A stretch of 41,813 nt of DNA, from positions 1 through 41,813 of the IMG/VR virus record IMGVR_UViG_3300036900_000112; one strand, given 5' to 3'. Of the stretch, positions 32,616 through 38,972 are shown in pieces. Source of the DNA: a virus. Every line of letters begins with the position of its first letter. The first letter of the stretch is position 1. The notes beneath the pieces are model-generated. The model worked only from the letters and a program-made list of their open reading frames with translations. It searched no databases and was not told the DNA's origin. Made by a program: the position numbers and the translations under genes.

Positions 32616-32830
32616 TTGTCGATTCCTCCGTCGGTGTGTCGCTTCGTCATCGTACTCGGGTTGTCGCCGTTGTCGTCGGGCCACGGCGCGCATGCAGGAT
32701 TCGGCGAGGTCGGGCAGTTGCAAGACATCGGATCGGGGCAGGGCTTGTTGATCAGGGAGCACCCCCCGAGATGGACGATCGCCAAGCCGAGGAGAGCAAT
32801 CGCAGCGAGGAGACCGCAGAGCGACTTCAT
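32612..32830 (-). CDS. Tiny lipoprotein (72 aa)
   Basis: MKSLCGLLAAIALLGLAIVH, then L-G-G-C, gives a strong lipobox with Cys24. The mature part is Pro/Cys/Asn-rich (CPDPMSCNCPTSPNPAC). This size and composition recall Rz1-type outer-membrane spanins, which are small Pro-rich lipoproteins. A partner inner-membrane spanin is not obvious beside it. A 49-base gap to the sigma-like gene holds no other feature I can see. Confidence 0.65.
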   Translation of the reverse strand: MKSLCGLLAAIALLGLAIVHLGGCSLINKPCPDPMSCNCPTSPNPACAPWPDDNGDNPSTMTKRHTDGGIDK

Positions 32831-32879
32831 CGACGCTGATTCTCCGCCGCAGCCGCGGGCGGTCCCAATTCCGTCGTGG

Positions 32880-33611
32880 TCATCGCTCCGAAAGCTCCGG
32901 CATGAGACGCAGCAACGACGCCTTCAGCTTCGCGAGCGCCTCTGTCTCAATTTGCCGAATTCTCTCCGGGCTGAGGTTGAGGATCTCGCCCACTTCGTTG
33001 CAGGTCATCACGGGGCGCCCGATCTCTTTCGGGTCGCCCTTCTTCGATTCGCCGCGATTGGCGACGCGAAGCGTGCAGGTCTCCTTCATGTCCCGAAGCT
33101 CGCGACCGGGAAAGTTCAGTTTCGTGACGTCGTCCTTGACCTCAATCCCGGCGTGCAGCCGGCACCCGACGTGCCAGCACGGCCCCGTCGGGCAGCCGGA
33201 CGTCGTCGGAGAGACGCCAATCCGCTCTCCGGTCGCGCGGGCGAAAGCGAGGTCGAGCTTCATCTCCGCCCGCTCCAGCTTCGTCAGTGCGCCCGACCCC
33301 AGGGATTCCGGCCGATCTCCCTCCCGCATGGCGCGAGGAACCGATACGACGTGCCGGCGGGACCTGATTTGCTGGTCGCGATCCGGGAACTCGGCTCGGT
33401 ACTCGGCCCAGTCGCGCGCACGTTCGGCTGCCTTGGCCTCTTCGTCGACCGGAGAGGCGCGCCTCGGGTCCGGGGTCAGATCGGGCTGCCGATCGGGGCC
33501 CACCGAGTGCGACCGCTGACGTCTCCCGCCGGTATTCCCGTGCGTTCGACGCGGCCGATCCGCCATCTCCGGATCGGTATCCGCACTGAACGCCGTGAGC
33601 TGCCGTCCCAC
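32880..33611 (-). CDS. Sigma-70 region-4-like regulator with Cys block (243 aa)
   Basis: The C-terminus NEVGEILNLSPERIRQIETE then ALAKLKASL is a sigma region 4.2 helix-turn-helix, which binds the -35 box or an activator site. Before it comes PCWHVGCRLHAGIEVKDDVT then KLNFPGRELRDMKETCTLRV. This matches a family of RpoD-like proteins with 'PCpwvsCryHL...KLNFP..E..eTCaLdvA' common in myxobacteria. There is no region 2, so it is not a complete sigma factor. The N-terminal ~100 residues are Arg-rich and poorly conserved. The start is GTG at 33611 directly after the upstream TAG; an ATG at 33566 is an alternative. It probably switches on late genes. Confidence 0.75.
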   Translation of the reverse strand: MGRQLTAFSADTDPEMADRPRRTHGNTGGRRQRSHSVGPDRQPDLTPDPRRASPVDEEAKAAERARDWAEYRAEFPDRDQQIRSRRHVVSVPRAMREGDRPESLGSGALTKLERAEMKLDLAFARATGERIGVSPTTSGCPTGPCWHVGCRLHAGIEVKDDVTKLNFPGRELRDMKETCTLRVANRGESKKGDPKEIGRPVMTCNEVGEILNLSPERIRQIETEALAKLKASLLRLMPELSER

Positions 33612-34130
33612 CTACGCCGCCCCCCTTGCCCGCGCCTCGCGAACGACGCGGTCAATGATGGACCTCTCGACCCTCCAATATCTTCCCGGCTGCCGATAGA
33701 CCTTCGCCGTCCGAAGCAACTTGGTCAGGTGATACGGGGTCAGCCGGTGACGGGTTGCCGCTGCGCTGACGCTCTCGGTGGTCCCGTTGCGTGACGGGAA
33801 GTCGTCTTCAAGCGGCGTTGCGGGGAGGGTGCGGCCGTCGCCAGGGCGAGCCGCGATGTAGTCCTCGAGCGACGTGCAAACGTGGGCCCCGCGCAATCCG
33901 CAGCGTCCGCAGCCGGGACCGGCCATCTCGCGTTCGACGCGGGAAAGGCGGGGAGAGCTCGAACTGTATTCGGCGTCGACATCGGCAAGCTCGAAGCCAG
34001 CGAGACGCGCTCGGTATCGCGCGAACTTGACCTGCTTGACGCTGAGCCCGAGTGCCTCTGCCTGCTCCCGCATCGTCGGCATCGACGGGGCGATTGCGGC
34101 GAGGCGGGCGTAGAGGGCGTGGCCGGTCAC
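33612..34130 (-). CDS. Helix-turn-helix and zinc-ribbon-like protein (172 aa)
   Basis: The N-terminal half has TMREQAEALGLSVKQVKFAR, a probable helix-turn-helix. A Cys cluster CGRCGLRGAHVC follows at the centre. The C-terminal half has AAATRHRLTPYHLTKLLRTA then GRYWRVERSIIDRV, an excisionase-like winged helix. It may be a DNA-binding regulator. GTG 34130 overlaps the upstream stop (GTGA) and is preferred. ATG 34151 in frame is an alternative. Confidence 0.6.
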   Translation of the reverse strand: MTGHALYARLAAIAPSMPTMREQAEALGLSVKQVKFARYRARLAGFELADVDAEYSSSSPRLSRVEREMAGPGCGRCGLRGAHVCTSLEDYIAARPGDGRTLPATPLEDDFPSRNGTTESVSAAATRHRLTPYHLTKLLRTAKVYRQPGRYWRVERSIIDRVVREARARGAA

Positions 34131-34666
34131 GCTCTCAACTCCGTTTCCCACGGCAGCATGAGCGGGTGCTTCGGGTGACCGAGGTTTGTGAAACCGAAGA
34201 ACATCATCGGCACCTGACCCACGCGAATGCTGGCGAGCCTAGATCGCACAAGCGCGAGGCGATGGGCCAGCGCCGTGCTTGGCGGGTTACCCCAACATGG
34301 CACGACCAACTTCACCCGCTGGTCTAGCAGTGCCTCTCCGATCCAGCGATCGTTATCGGGACCAACGATGTCGATCCCAGCCTCCATGCTATCGACGAGG
34401 TCGCGCGGGTTCACAGCGCGGAGCGCGAACGGGTTTACCGCGATGTATCCACCGAACCCCCACCGCGACGCGAAGCCGCGCCACTTCCGGCTCGTCTGAT
34501 CCGGCTTCGTCGGCAGGAAGGTTGACGGGTTGAGGCCAGCGAACAGGACTAGAGGTTTCGAGTCGTCCCAGACCCATCCGAGTTGATAGCGGTACAGGCT
34601 GTCAGCGGAGAGCGGCTCGGGGATCGTCCAGCGTCGTTCGGACGTCAATGCGAACGCCGCGGTCAC
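34127..34666 (-). CDS. DUF1643 family protein (179 aa, GTG start)
   Basis: YRYQLGWVWDDSKPLVLFAG then LNPSTFLPTKPDQTSRKWRG match DUF1643 ('R+.L.r.w....l.fI.LNPStA....DpT.rR...fa'). Then come GFGGYIAVNPFALRAVNPRD and VKLVVPCWGN, the other two landmarks. The molecular function of the family is unknown; it is common in phages and near replication or defence genes. The start is GTG at 34666 overlapping the upstream TGA. The long frame upstream is not protein-like. Confidence 0.85.
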   Translation of the reverse strand: MTAAFALTSERRWTIPEPLSADSLYRYQLGWVWDDSKPLVLFAGLNPSTFLPTKPDQTSRKWRGFASRWGFGGYIAVNPFALRAVNPRDLVDSMEAGIDIVGPDNDRWIGEALLDQRVKLVVPCWGNPPSTALAHRLALVRSRLASIRVGQVPMMFFGFTNLGHPKHPLMLPWETELRA

Positions 34667-34956
34667 GCTACCCTCCGAATTGCGGCACGGTTCGCCCGAT
34701 GCCTGGCCTGCTGGCGCTGCTTGACGTCGAGGATGATCTCTCGGGCCTTGATTACGGCCTCCTGGTCTAACTCGCCGCGGGAGATCCTGCGGACCAGCGC
34801 GATCATCCGCTTGGCTCCGAGCGTGGTCAGGTCTCGGATCGTGTCCTGGCCGGTGAGGACAGACCTGATGATGACGTGACCACGAGACTCGGCGAGATCG
34901 ATCGCGTCGGTGGTTGTGTTGCCGGCGACGATGAGGAAGTAGCGAGGGGCGGTCAC
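34663..34956 (-). CDS. Hypothetical protein (97 aa)
   Basis: The protein begins VTAPRYFLIVAGNTTTDAID and continues with a mostly helical sequence including LTTLGAKRMIALVRRIS and a basic tail (KQRQQARHRANRAAIRR). No domain is recognised. GTGA overlaps at both ends place it firmly in the operon between the adenine methylase and DUF1643 genes. A nucleic-acid-binding role is suggested only by the basic tail. Confidence 0.6.
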   Translation of the reverse strand: MTAPRYFLIVAGNTTTDAIDLAESRGHVIIRSVLTGQDTIRDLTTLGAKRMIALVRRISRGELDQEAVIKAREIILDVKQRQQARHRANRAAIRRVA

Positions 34957-35942
34957 GCGGCGCCTCCGAATAGCGATTCCTGCTCTGGCTTGGCCGCGAC
35001 CTTCGCGCACGGCGGGCTGAACCAGATTGCTTCGAGGTCGGCGGTCTCACCGCCGTTGTACGTGAGGCGTCCGCGGTCCCAGTCGAGCACCTCCCAGTCG
35101 GGCATGTCGTAGTCTCCGCGGTGGCCGCACAGAGCGATGCGAATGCCGGCGTTCTCCCGGCACCAGGCGGCGACGTCTTGCGCTACGGTCGTCGCGCCAT
35201 ACAACTCCTCGAATCCCTCGTACGGCGGATCGAGAAATACAGCCGTATCATCGGCGCCGTAGTGGTTGTTGAGGCAGCGCTTCCAGTCGCCATGAACGAC
35301 GCGCACTCGCTCCAGTCGCGCGGCGAGCTTATTTAGCCACGCCCATGCGGCGGCCCCGCCCGAGGTCAGAAACATGGGATCGCCCGCGTTTCCGACGTGC
35401 GGAATCTGGCCCGTCGCCTGGACGCCGCGCCCCGCGTTTCCGACGTGCGGAATCTGGCCCGTCGCCTGGACGCCCATTCCCGCGGATGTGACGGCGGAAT
35501 CTGGCCCGTCGCCTGGACGCCGCGCCCCGCGTTTCCGACGTGCGGAATCTTGCCGATCCCAGTCGCACCACCCGGACCCAATCCAGCAGCACTGCCCCCA
35601 CAGCCACCACCCCGCGACCTTGGCGTCACCGCCCCAGTCTGGATCCTGCATCGCCTCGCCGATCCGCGTGCGCTGTTCCATCAGCCAGCGATGCCGAGCG
35701 CCGAGGTCGATGTGCGAGACGGGATAGTCCGCCCAGTGCGCCACCTCTCCGGGTTGATGAACGACAGCGCGCCAGAAGTTTGCGATGAATCCGTTTGCGT
35801 CATTGACCACCTCCAGCGAGGCAGGCGCGGGGGCGGCAAGGAGAACGGCCGCAGAGCCGCAGAACGGCTCGATGTACTGCTTGGGCGTACCGAGCCTCCT
35901 CCAGACCTCACTCGCAATCGTGCTTTTACCTCCGAAATACAT
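34953..35942 (-). CDS. D12-class adenine-N6 DNA methyltransferase (329 aa)
   Basis: This is a Dam-like enzyme that methylates adenine, probably to shield phage DNA from restriction. It begins MYFGGKSTIA (the family's S-adenosylmethionine-binding start). YIEPFCGSAAVLL (~23-35) and FLDPPYEGFEELYG (DPPY 238-241) are the catalytic motifs. Between them (~130-190) is an insert made from the 48-bp repeats. The frame is open to an ATG at 36023, but that overlaps the HNH remnant and adds 27 non-family residues. ATG 35942 places the family motif at the N-terminus, as usual. A 16-codon leader and hairpin lie just upstream. No target-recognition prediction can be made. Confidence 0.85.
   Translation of the reverse strand: MYFGGKSTIASEVWRRLGTPKQYIEPFCGSAAVLLAAPAPASLEVVNDANGFIANFWRAVVHQPGEVAHWADYPVSHIDLGARHRWLMEQRTRIGEAMQDPDWGGDAKVAGWWLWGQCCWIGSGWCDWDRQDSARRKRGARRPGDGPDSAVTSAGMGVQATGQIPHVGNAGRGVQATGQIPHVGNAGDPMFLTSGGAAAWAWLNKLAARLERVRVVHGDWKRCLNNHYGADDTAVFLDPPYEGFEELYGATTVAQDVAAWCRENAGIRIALCGHRGDYDMPDWEVLDWDRGRLTYNGGETADLEAIWFSPPCAKVAAKPEQESLFGGAA
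35383..35550 (-). repeat. 48-bp tandem repeat inside the adenine methylase, about 3.5 copies
   Basis: Copies start at 35383, 35431, 35479 (a divergent 47-base copy) and 35526 (partial). The core GGAATCTGGCCCGTCGCCTG recurs at 35401, 35449 and 35496. The minus-strand frame gives GVQATGQIPHVGNAGR twice. The 47-base copy shifts the phase, so the promoter-proximal copies are read in another frame as Arg-rich sequence. Confidence 0.9.
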
Positions 35943-35944
35943 AT

Positions 35945-35995
35945 CTACGGGAACGGCGCGCGCAGCACCGTTCCCGTTCCTCCTTTCGAGTTCAT
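35945..35995 (-). CDS. Possible 16-codon leader ORF before the adenine methylase
   Basis: Minus strand: an ATG (35995) overlapping the HNH-remnant TGA begins MNSKGGTGTV and ends TAG at 35947-35945, two bases before the methylase ATG. It contains AAAGGAGG and the hairpin listed separately. Such close stop-to-start spacing suggests translational coupling. It may also be just a by-product of the remnant. Confidence 0.35.
   Translation of the reverse strand: MNSKGGTGTVLRAPFP
35949..35975 (-). promoter_or_regulatory. Hairpin between a strong ribosome site and the methylase start
   Basis: GGGAACGG (35975-35968) pairs perfectly with CCGTTCCC (35956-35949) around an 11-base loop. AAAGGAGG lies just before the stem. 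If the hairpin folds, AGGAGG is brought to about 9 bases from ATG 35942; unfolded, it is about 36 bases away. This could set methylase translation. Confidence 0.5.
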
Positions 35996-36553
35996 TGCGC
36001 TCCACCGGTAATCCGCTGGGCATGAGCCGTTCCGATCCCGAATCGTTCCGCGATGTCTTTAAGAAACGCTCCTGCCTGCCTCATTCGGCATGCCTCGCGC
36101 TTTTGATCCTCGGTCAGCTTGGGTCGACCGCGCCAGTTGACGGTGTTGACGGTGAGACTCCACGGCTTCGTACGTCCGTGGGCGTACGAGTGCTGAATAT
36201 TTGCGCCCCTGTTACCGGGATCAGATTCGTCGATTGTTCGTCTTGTTGAGATCATCGTGGTTTAGTTCAAGACCATCCGGGATCGGACCGACCTTGCACT
36301 CATAGACCAGATTGTGCGCCATGACGATCGCTACGCGTCCGCCAGGAATCGCCAGCGACACCCGGAGGTACCCTTTGCCGCCAACATTCTCCGCGCGGCG
36401 CGGCGCGATCGTCTTCCAGAGTCCCCGGACATTAACGGCCGTGCGCCATATCTGGCCGTCGTCGTCAATGGTCAGGACGCCACCAACAACGTGCGCCTTG
36501 GCATATGCCATCGCGTCGCCGAAATACGGGAATGGCGCGAGGAGCGTGGTCAC
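35992..36553 (-). pseudogene. HNH homing-type endonuclease with two frameshifts
   Basis: Frame A (36553 to 36221) reads GYLRVSLAIP, AHNLVYECKVG, PDGLELNHDDLNKTNNRR and then stops. That is the HNH_3 core with the ELNH motif. The next conserved part, TNLIPVTGA, is in a second frame. The next, NIQHSYAHGR, plus a C-terminal helix-turn-helix (LTEDQKREACRMRQAG), is in a third frame ending at 35992. Two single-base deletions within ~30 bases would explain it. It lies between two methylase genes, typical of mobile HNH genes. It is probably dead, unless the indels are sequencing errors. Confidence 0.8.
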
Positions 36554-36590
36554 AGCAACCTCCCCTGGCGGTCGTCGTGGTAGGCGGGCG

Positions 36591-37319
36591 TCATGCGCAA
36601 AGCTCCAACTGCTCGCGGGCGGCAGTCAGCCGCTTGAGCGCGATGGCGTGGTATTTTGGGTCTCGCTCCCAGCCAATGAAACGGCGTCCGAGCCGGATCG
36701 CGGCTACGCCGGTCGTGCCGCTACCTGCGAATGGGTCGAGGATTAGATCGCCGGGGTCGGTGAAGAGTTTAATCAGAAGCTCCATCAGCGCGTCTGGCTT
36801 CTGTGTGGGATGTCCGCTGCGATCCGGATCGTTCTTGTTAATCAAGAAGACTCCGTGTCGCCCGCCACCGTTCCATCGCTTCGCGCCGAGTGCGTGGCAA
36901 GCAACGATCGACTCGTACCCCATCCCTGGGCGGTCGCCCGTGTACTGCGGCATCCCATCTGGCTTTACCCAGACCATCGTCCGAACGTAATCAGCCTCGG
37001 GCGAATGATGCTCGGCCCATTTCATCGCCGCCTCAACTTGGCAGAAAATTAGCGACCATCGGCGCGCCGCCCGGAATATATGGCGCGCCGCCAGTGCACG
37101 ATCGGAATCTGAAATTGGCGGGAACGGGAGCGGCTCTATCGACATGCGATCGCCGGTCACCGAGCCGCTCCCGTTCCCGCGCTTCACCCTGCGTTGCTTC
37201 GTGTGAGCCGAGTCCTCGTACGGCGGGTCAGTAATCACGTGGTCCACGCCCTTGTCCGCCAATGACGCCATCCCGGTCACCGGATCCAAGCAATCCCCAA
37301 GTCGCAGCTCGAACGTCAC
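36591..37319 (-). CDS. N4/N6 DNA methyltransferase, DPPY type (242 aa, GTG start)
   Basis: The protein reads ELRLGDCLDPVTGMASL, HVITDPPYEDSA (catalytic DPPY at 31-34), later SGHPTQKPDALMELLIK and DLILDPFAGSGTTGVAAIRL (SAM-binding, 195-204). The catalytic motif comes before the SAM motif, so it is a beta-class methyltransferase. No separate recognition domain is visible. It contains a perfect 19-bp inverted repeat (37118-37180). GTG at 37319 overlaps the upstream TGA; the longer upstream frame lacks family sequence. It probably modifies phage DNA together with the D12 enzyme. Confidence 0.88.
   Translation of the reverse strand: MTFELRLGDCLDPVTGMASLADKGVDHVITDPPYEDSAHTKQRRVKRGNGSGSVTGDRMSIEPLPFPPISDSDRALAARHIFRAARRWSLIFCQVEAAMKWAEHHSPEADYVRTMVWVKPDGMPQYTGDRPGMGYESIVACHALGAKRWNGGGRHGVFLINKNDPDRSGHPTQKPDALMELLIKLFTDPGDLILDPFAGSGTTGVAAIRLGRRFIGWERDPKYHAIALKRLTAAREQLELCA
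37118..37180. repeat. Perfect 19-bp inverted repeat within the methyltransferase gene
   Basis: Arms at 37118-37136 and 37162-37180 are exact reverse complements with a 25-base spacer. The core GGGAACGG is shared with the hairpin before the adenine methylase. It encodes RGNGSGS and EPLPFP in a loop after the DPPY motif, so no coding constraint seems to demand the symmetry. Confidence 0.85.
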
Positions 37320-37429
37320 TCCGACCACCCCTTCTCCATCTCCACCTGGCACCGGTAGCAGCAGGCCCTCCACCAGGGAACGAGGCAGCCGCAGAGGCCA
37401 CAGGAGGTCATGCGGATGACGGGGGTCAT
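37316..37429 (-). CDS. Micro zinc ribbon (37 aa)
   Basis: A 37-residue protein with CGLCGCLVPWWRACCYRCQ: two C-x-x-C pairs separated by 10 residues, a minimal zinc ribbon. ATG 37429 overlaps the upstream stop by 4 bases and the stop overlaps the methylase GTG. The frame is open far upstream but only as a shadow. Small zinc ribbons of phages often modulate other proteins; the target is unknown. Confidence 0.65.
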   Translation of the reverse strand: MTPVIRMTSCGLCGCLVPWWRACCYRCQVEMEKGWSE

Positions 37430-37839
37430 CGGGGCCTCCGAAGTTCGATCGTGAATCCCGGCTCCGGCGTCGTTCGCTTCTTGCGTCCGCGCTCGATTGC
37501 CTCGCGCATCAGCCGATACGTCTCGGGGCAGCGGTCGCCGAACGCCGCGATCTCGACTTCCATCGTGATGCAGAGCAGGTCCCAGATCGCAACCAGCTCC
37601 GCCCATTCGGGACCGACCTCGGCCATCTTTTCGAGGTCGTGGCGGAACTGCGGTACGGCGGCGAGCAGGAGTCGGCAGCGGCGCAGATCGTCGGGGTCGT
37701 ATGGATGGGACAACAGCTGCGACCCGCACGGGAGACCGGTCAGCTTTTCGAAGATGGCGTTCGAGCTGGACCCGCGCTCCCGCTTGCGCAGCCACTCGAC
37801 GGCGGCGACCGGGAGCGTGAACGTCACGGTTTCGCTCAT
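37426..37839 (-). CDS. Conserved phage hypothetical protein (137 aa)
   Basis: Residues ~43-90 (SHPYDPDDLRRCRLLLAAVP, then FRHDLEKMAEVGPEWAELVA) match a recurring phage/prophage protein of unknown role that I recall by its 'PydPdDl.RC..LL...P.wr..l..Ma..sp.W..Lv..W..L' pattern. The C-terminus adds CPETYRLMREAIERG. No catalytic motif is seen. It is coupled by ATGA at both ends and lies in the early region. Confidence 0.75.
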   Translation of the reverse strand: MSETVTFTLPVAAVEWLRKRERGSSSNAIFEKLTGLPCGSQLLSHPYDPDDLRRCRLLLAAVPQFRHDLEKMAEVGPEWAELVAIWDLLCITMEVEIAAFGDRCPETYRLMREAIERGRKKRTTPEPGFTIELRRPR

Positions 37840-37967
37840 GCCCGCACCGTCGCCGGGAAGTGGTCAGCGCAACACAGGCCGTCCGCGGACAGCTTCGCCG
37901 GAGCCGCACAGATGTGCGTCCCGCCGCAGCGAATCCGCTTCAGGACGTGACGGCAGACGCGCCTCAC
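37836..37967 (-). CDS. Small Cys/His-rich protein (43 aa, GTG start)
   Basis: A 43-residue protein with VCRHVLKRIRCGGTHIC and LSADGLCCADHF: six Cys and several His suggest a zinc knuckle. GTG 37967 overlaps the upstream stop and the end overlaps the next ATG. Similar small early zinc proteins are common in phages. No function is assigned. Confidence 0.6.
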   Translation of the reverse strand: MRRVCRHVLKRIRCGGTHICAAPAKLSADGLCCADHFPATVRA

Positions 37968-38092
37968 CGCAGCCACCCCACACACGCCGCCGCCAGGGCA
38001 GCGAGAGTAAGAGCAAGGATGGCGGCGAACGAGACCGGGCGTGCGTCGGGGCCCGCGGCGGTCAGGATGGATGCGAGGTGCCAGGGTTTCAT
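37964..38092 (-). CDS. Small membrane protein (42 aa)
   Basis: MKPWHLASILTAAGPDARPV then a hydrophobic span FAAILALTLAALAAACVGWL gives one transmembrane helix at the C-terminus. ATG 38092 overlaps the DUF4326 stop. It could be an early membrane-associated accessory protein. Nothing more can be said. Confidence 0.55.
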   Translation of the reverse strand: MKPWHLASILTAAGPDARPVSFAAILALTLAALAAACVGWLR

Positions 38093-38385
38093 CGGTTCGC
38101 AATCTCCAACAGCACGTCTGCGTGACAGGGTTCTCCGGCGCGGCACCAGCACGCGAGATCCTTCCCGCGCAGCTCTCGCTTGATCTCGTCGGCCTGCTCC
38201 TGGACGGAGACCAGGTATCGGTAGCGCTCAACCGCGCGGGCCGGCGTCATCGGTGTCACGCCGTCCACGTCGATGAATCCTGCTCGGTATGGATTCCCCC
38301 ACTTCGACGGGCGCGAGACGACGACGGCCGATCTCGGCTTGCGGTATCCCTTCGTCCGCGCGAGCTGGATGCGCTTCGGCTTCAC
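38089..38385 (-). CDS. DUF4326 protein (98 aa, GTG start)
   Basis: KRIQLARTKGYRKPRSAVVV, then SRPSKWGNPY, then IKRELRGKDLACWCRAGEPC and HADVLLEIAN are the full DUF4326 signature. The family is widespread in phages; its WGNP and CWC..G.PCHaDvLLe motifs suggest a metal or nucleotide site, but the reaction is unknown. GTG 38385 overlaps the upstream stop. Confidence 0.9.
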   Translation of the reverse strand: MKPKRIQLARTKGYRKPRSAVVVSRPSKWGNPYRAGFIDVDGVTPMTPARAVERYRYLVSVQEQADEIKRELRGKDLACWCRAGEPCHADVLLEIANR

Positions 38386-38972
38386 GGTTGCGCTCCTTCC
38401 TCTTCGCGTTCGAACTGCGCCGATGTCCCAATCTCGTCGTCGTCCTCGCCTGGCTCCCGCGGCAGGCGGCGGTCCCGCTCGGCGATCGACTTGCTGTTGG
38501 CCAAGGCCGAGATCAGGCCGTCGATTCCATTGGGGTTCTTGAGCACCATCGCCTTCCCCGATCGGGCCCACGCCAGGTATTCGTGCCAGTGCTGCACCTC
38601 GGCCTGCGCGCGAGCGCAGTCGCTCCGAACGACAAGACAGGCCGCGATCCACTCGGCGCGGATGTCCTTCGGGAGACCGGCCCACTGGTCGGGGTCGAAC
38701 AGGCCGTCGAGGCGCGCTCGCTCAAGGCGGTCCTTCGTGGCCGCAGCGTCGGTATCGGCCTCCTGGATGTTCACCAGGATCGCCGCGACGAGATCGGCGC
38801 CGGACTGGATCGGGACCGTCGAGCCACCGACCGCGCGAGCACCGATCGTGCGCCCCGCCGAGCTTCCGGCCCGCGCGTCTGCATCCTCCTCGAACCACCC
38901 CGGGGCGGTCCGGTCGAAAAACTGGCTCTGCTGGTATGCGGCGATCAGGCTTCTGGCGTCGGCGATGTTCAT
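38382..38972 (-). CDS. Hypothetical protein downstream of the replication gene (196 aa)
   Basis: The protein begins MNIADARSLIAAYQQSQFFD and continues with a Gly/Ala-rich segment, then helices (LERARLDGLFDPDQWAGLPK and VQHWHEYLAWARSG) and an acidic tail. No family is recognised. Coupling to the DUF1376 gene by a 4-base overlap suggests a partner in replication, perhaps a loader-like factor. That is inference. Confidence 0.6.
   Translation of the reverse strand: MNIADARSLIAAYQQSQFFDRTAPGWFEEDADARAGSSAGRTIGARAVGGSTVPIQSGADLVAAILVNIQEADTDAAATKDRLERARLDGLFDPDQWAGLPKDIRAEWIAACLVVRSDCARAQAEVQHWHEYLAWARSGKAMVLKNPNGIDGLISALANSKSIAERDRRLPREPGEDDDEIGTSAQFEREEEGAQP

Noticed and set aside
31842-33794. 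Plus-strand open frame of 650 codons
   Set aside because: Opposite the lipoprotein and sigma-like genes. The composition (Arg, Pro, His, Leu) is that of an antisense shadow, and signal peptides exist only on the minus strand.
35943-36023. Upstream ATG (36023) as the adenine methylase start
   Set aside because: It overlaps the HNH remnant by 32 bases, adds 27 residues unlike the family, and lacks a ribosome site; ATG 35942 starts at the family motif.
37061-37092. Short direct repeat GGCGCGCCGCC at 37061 and 37082
   Set aside because: Encodes a simple Ala-Ala-Arg pattern (AARHIFRAAR) and is likely chance in GC-rich coding DNA.
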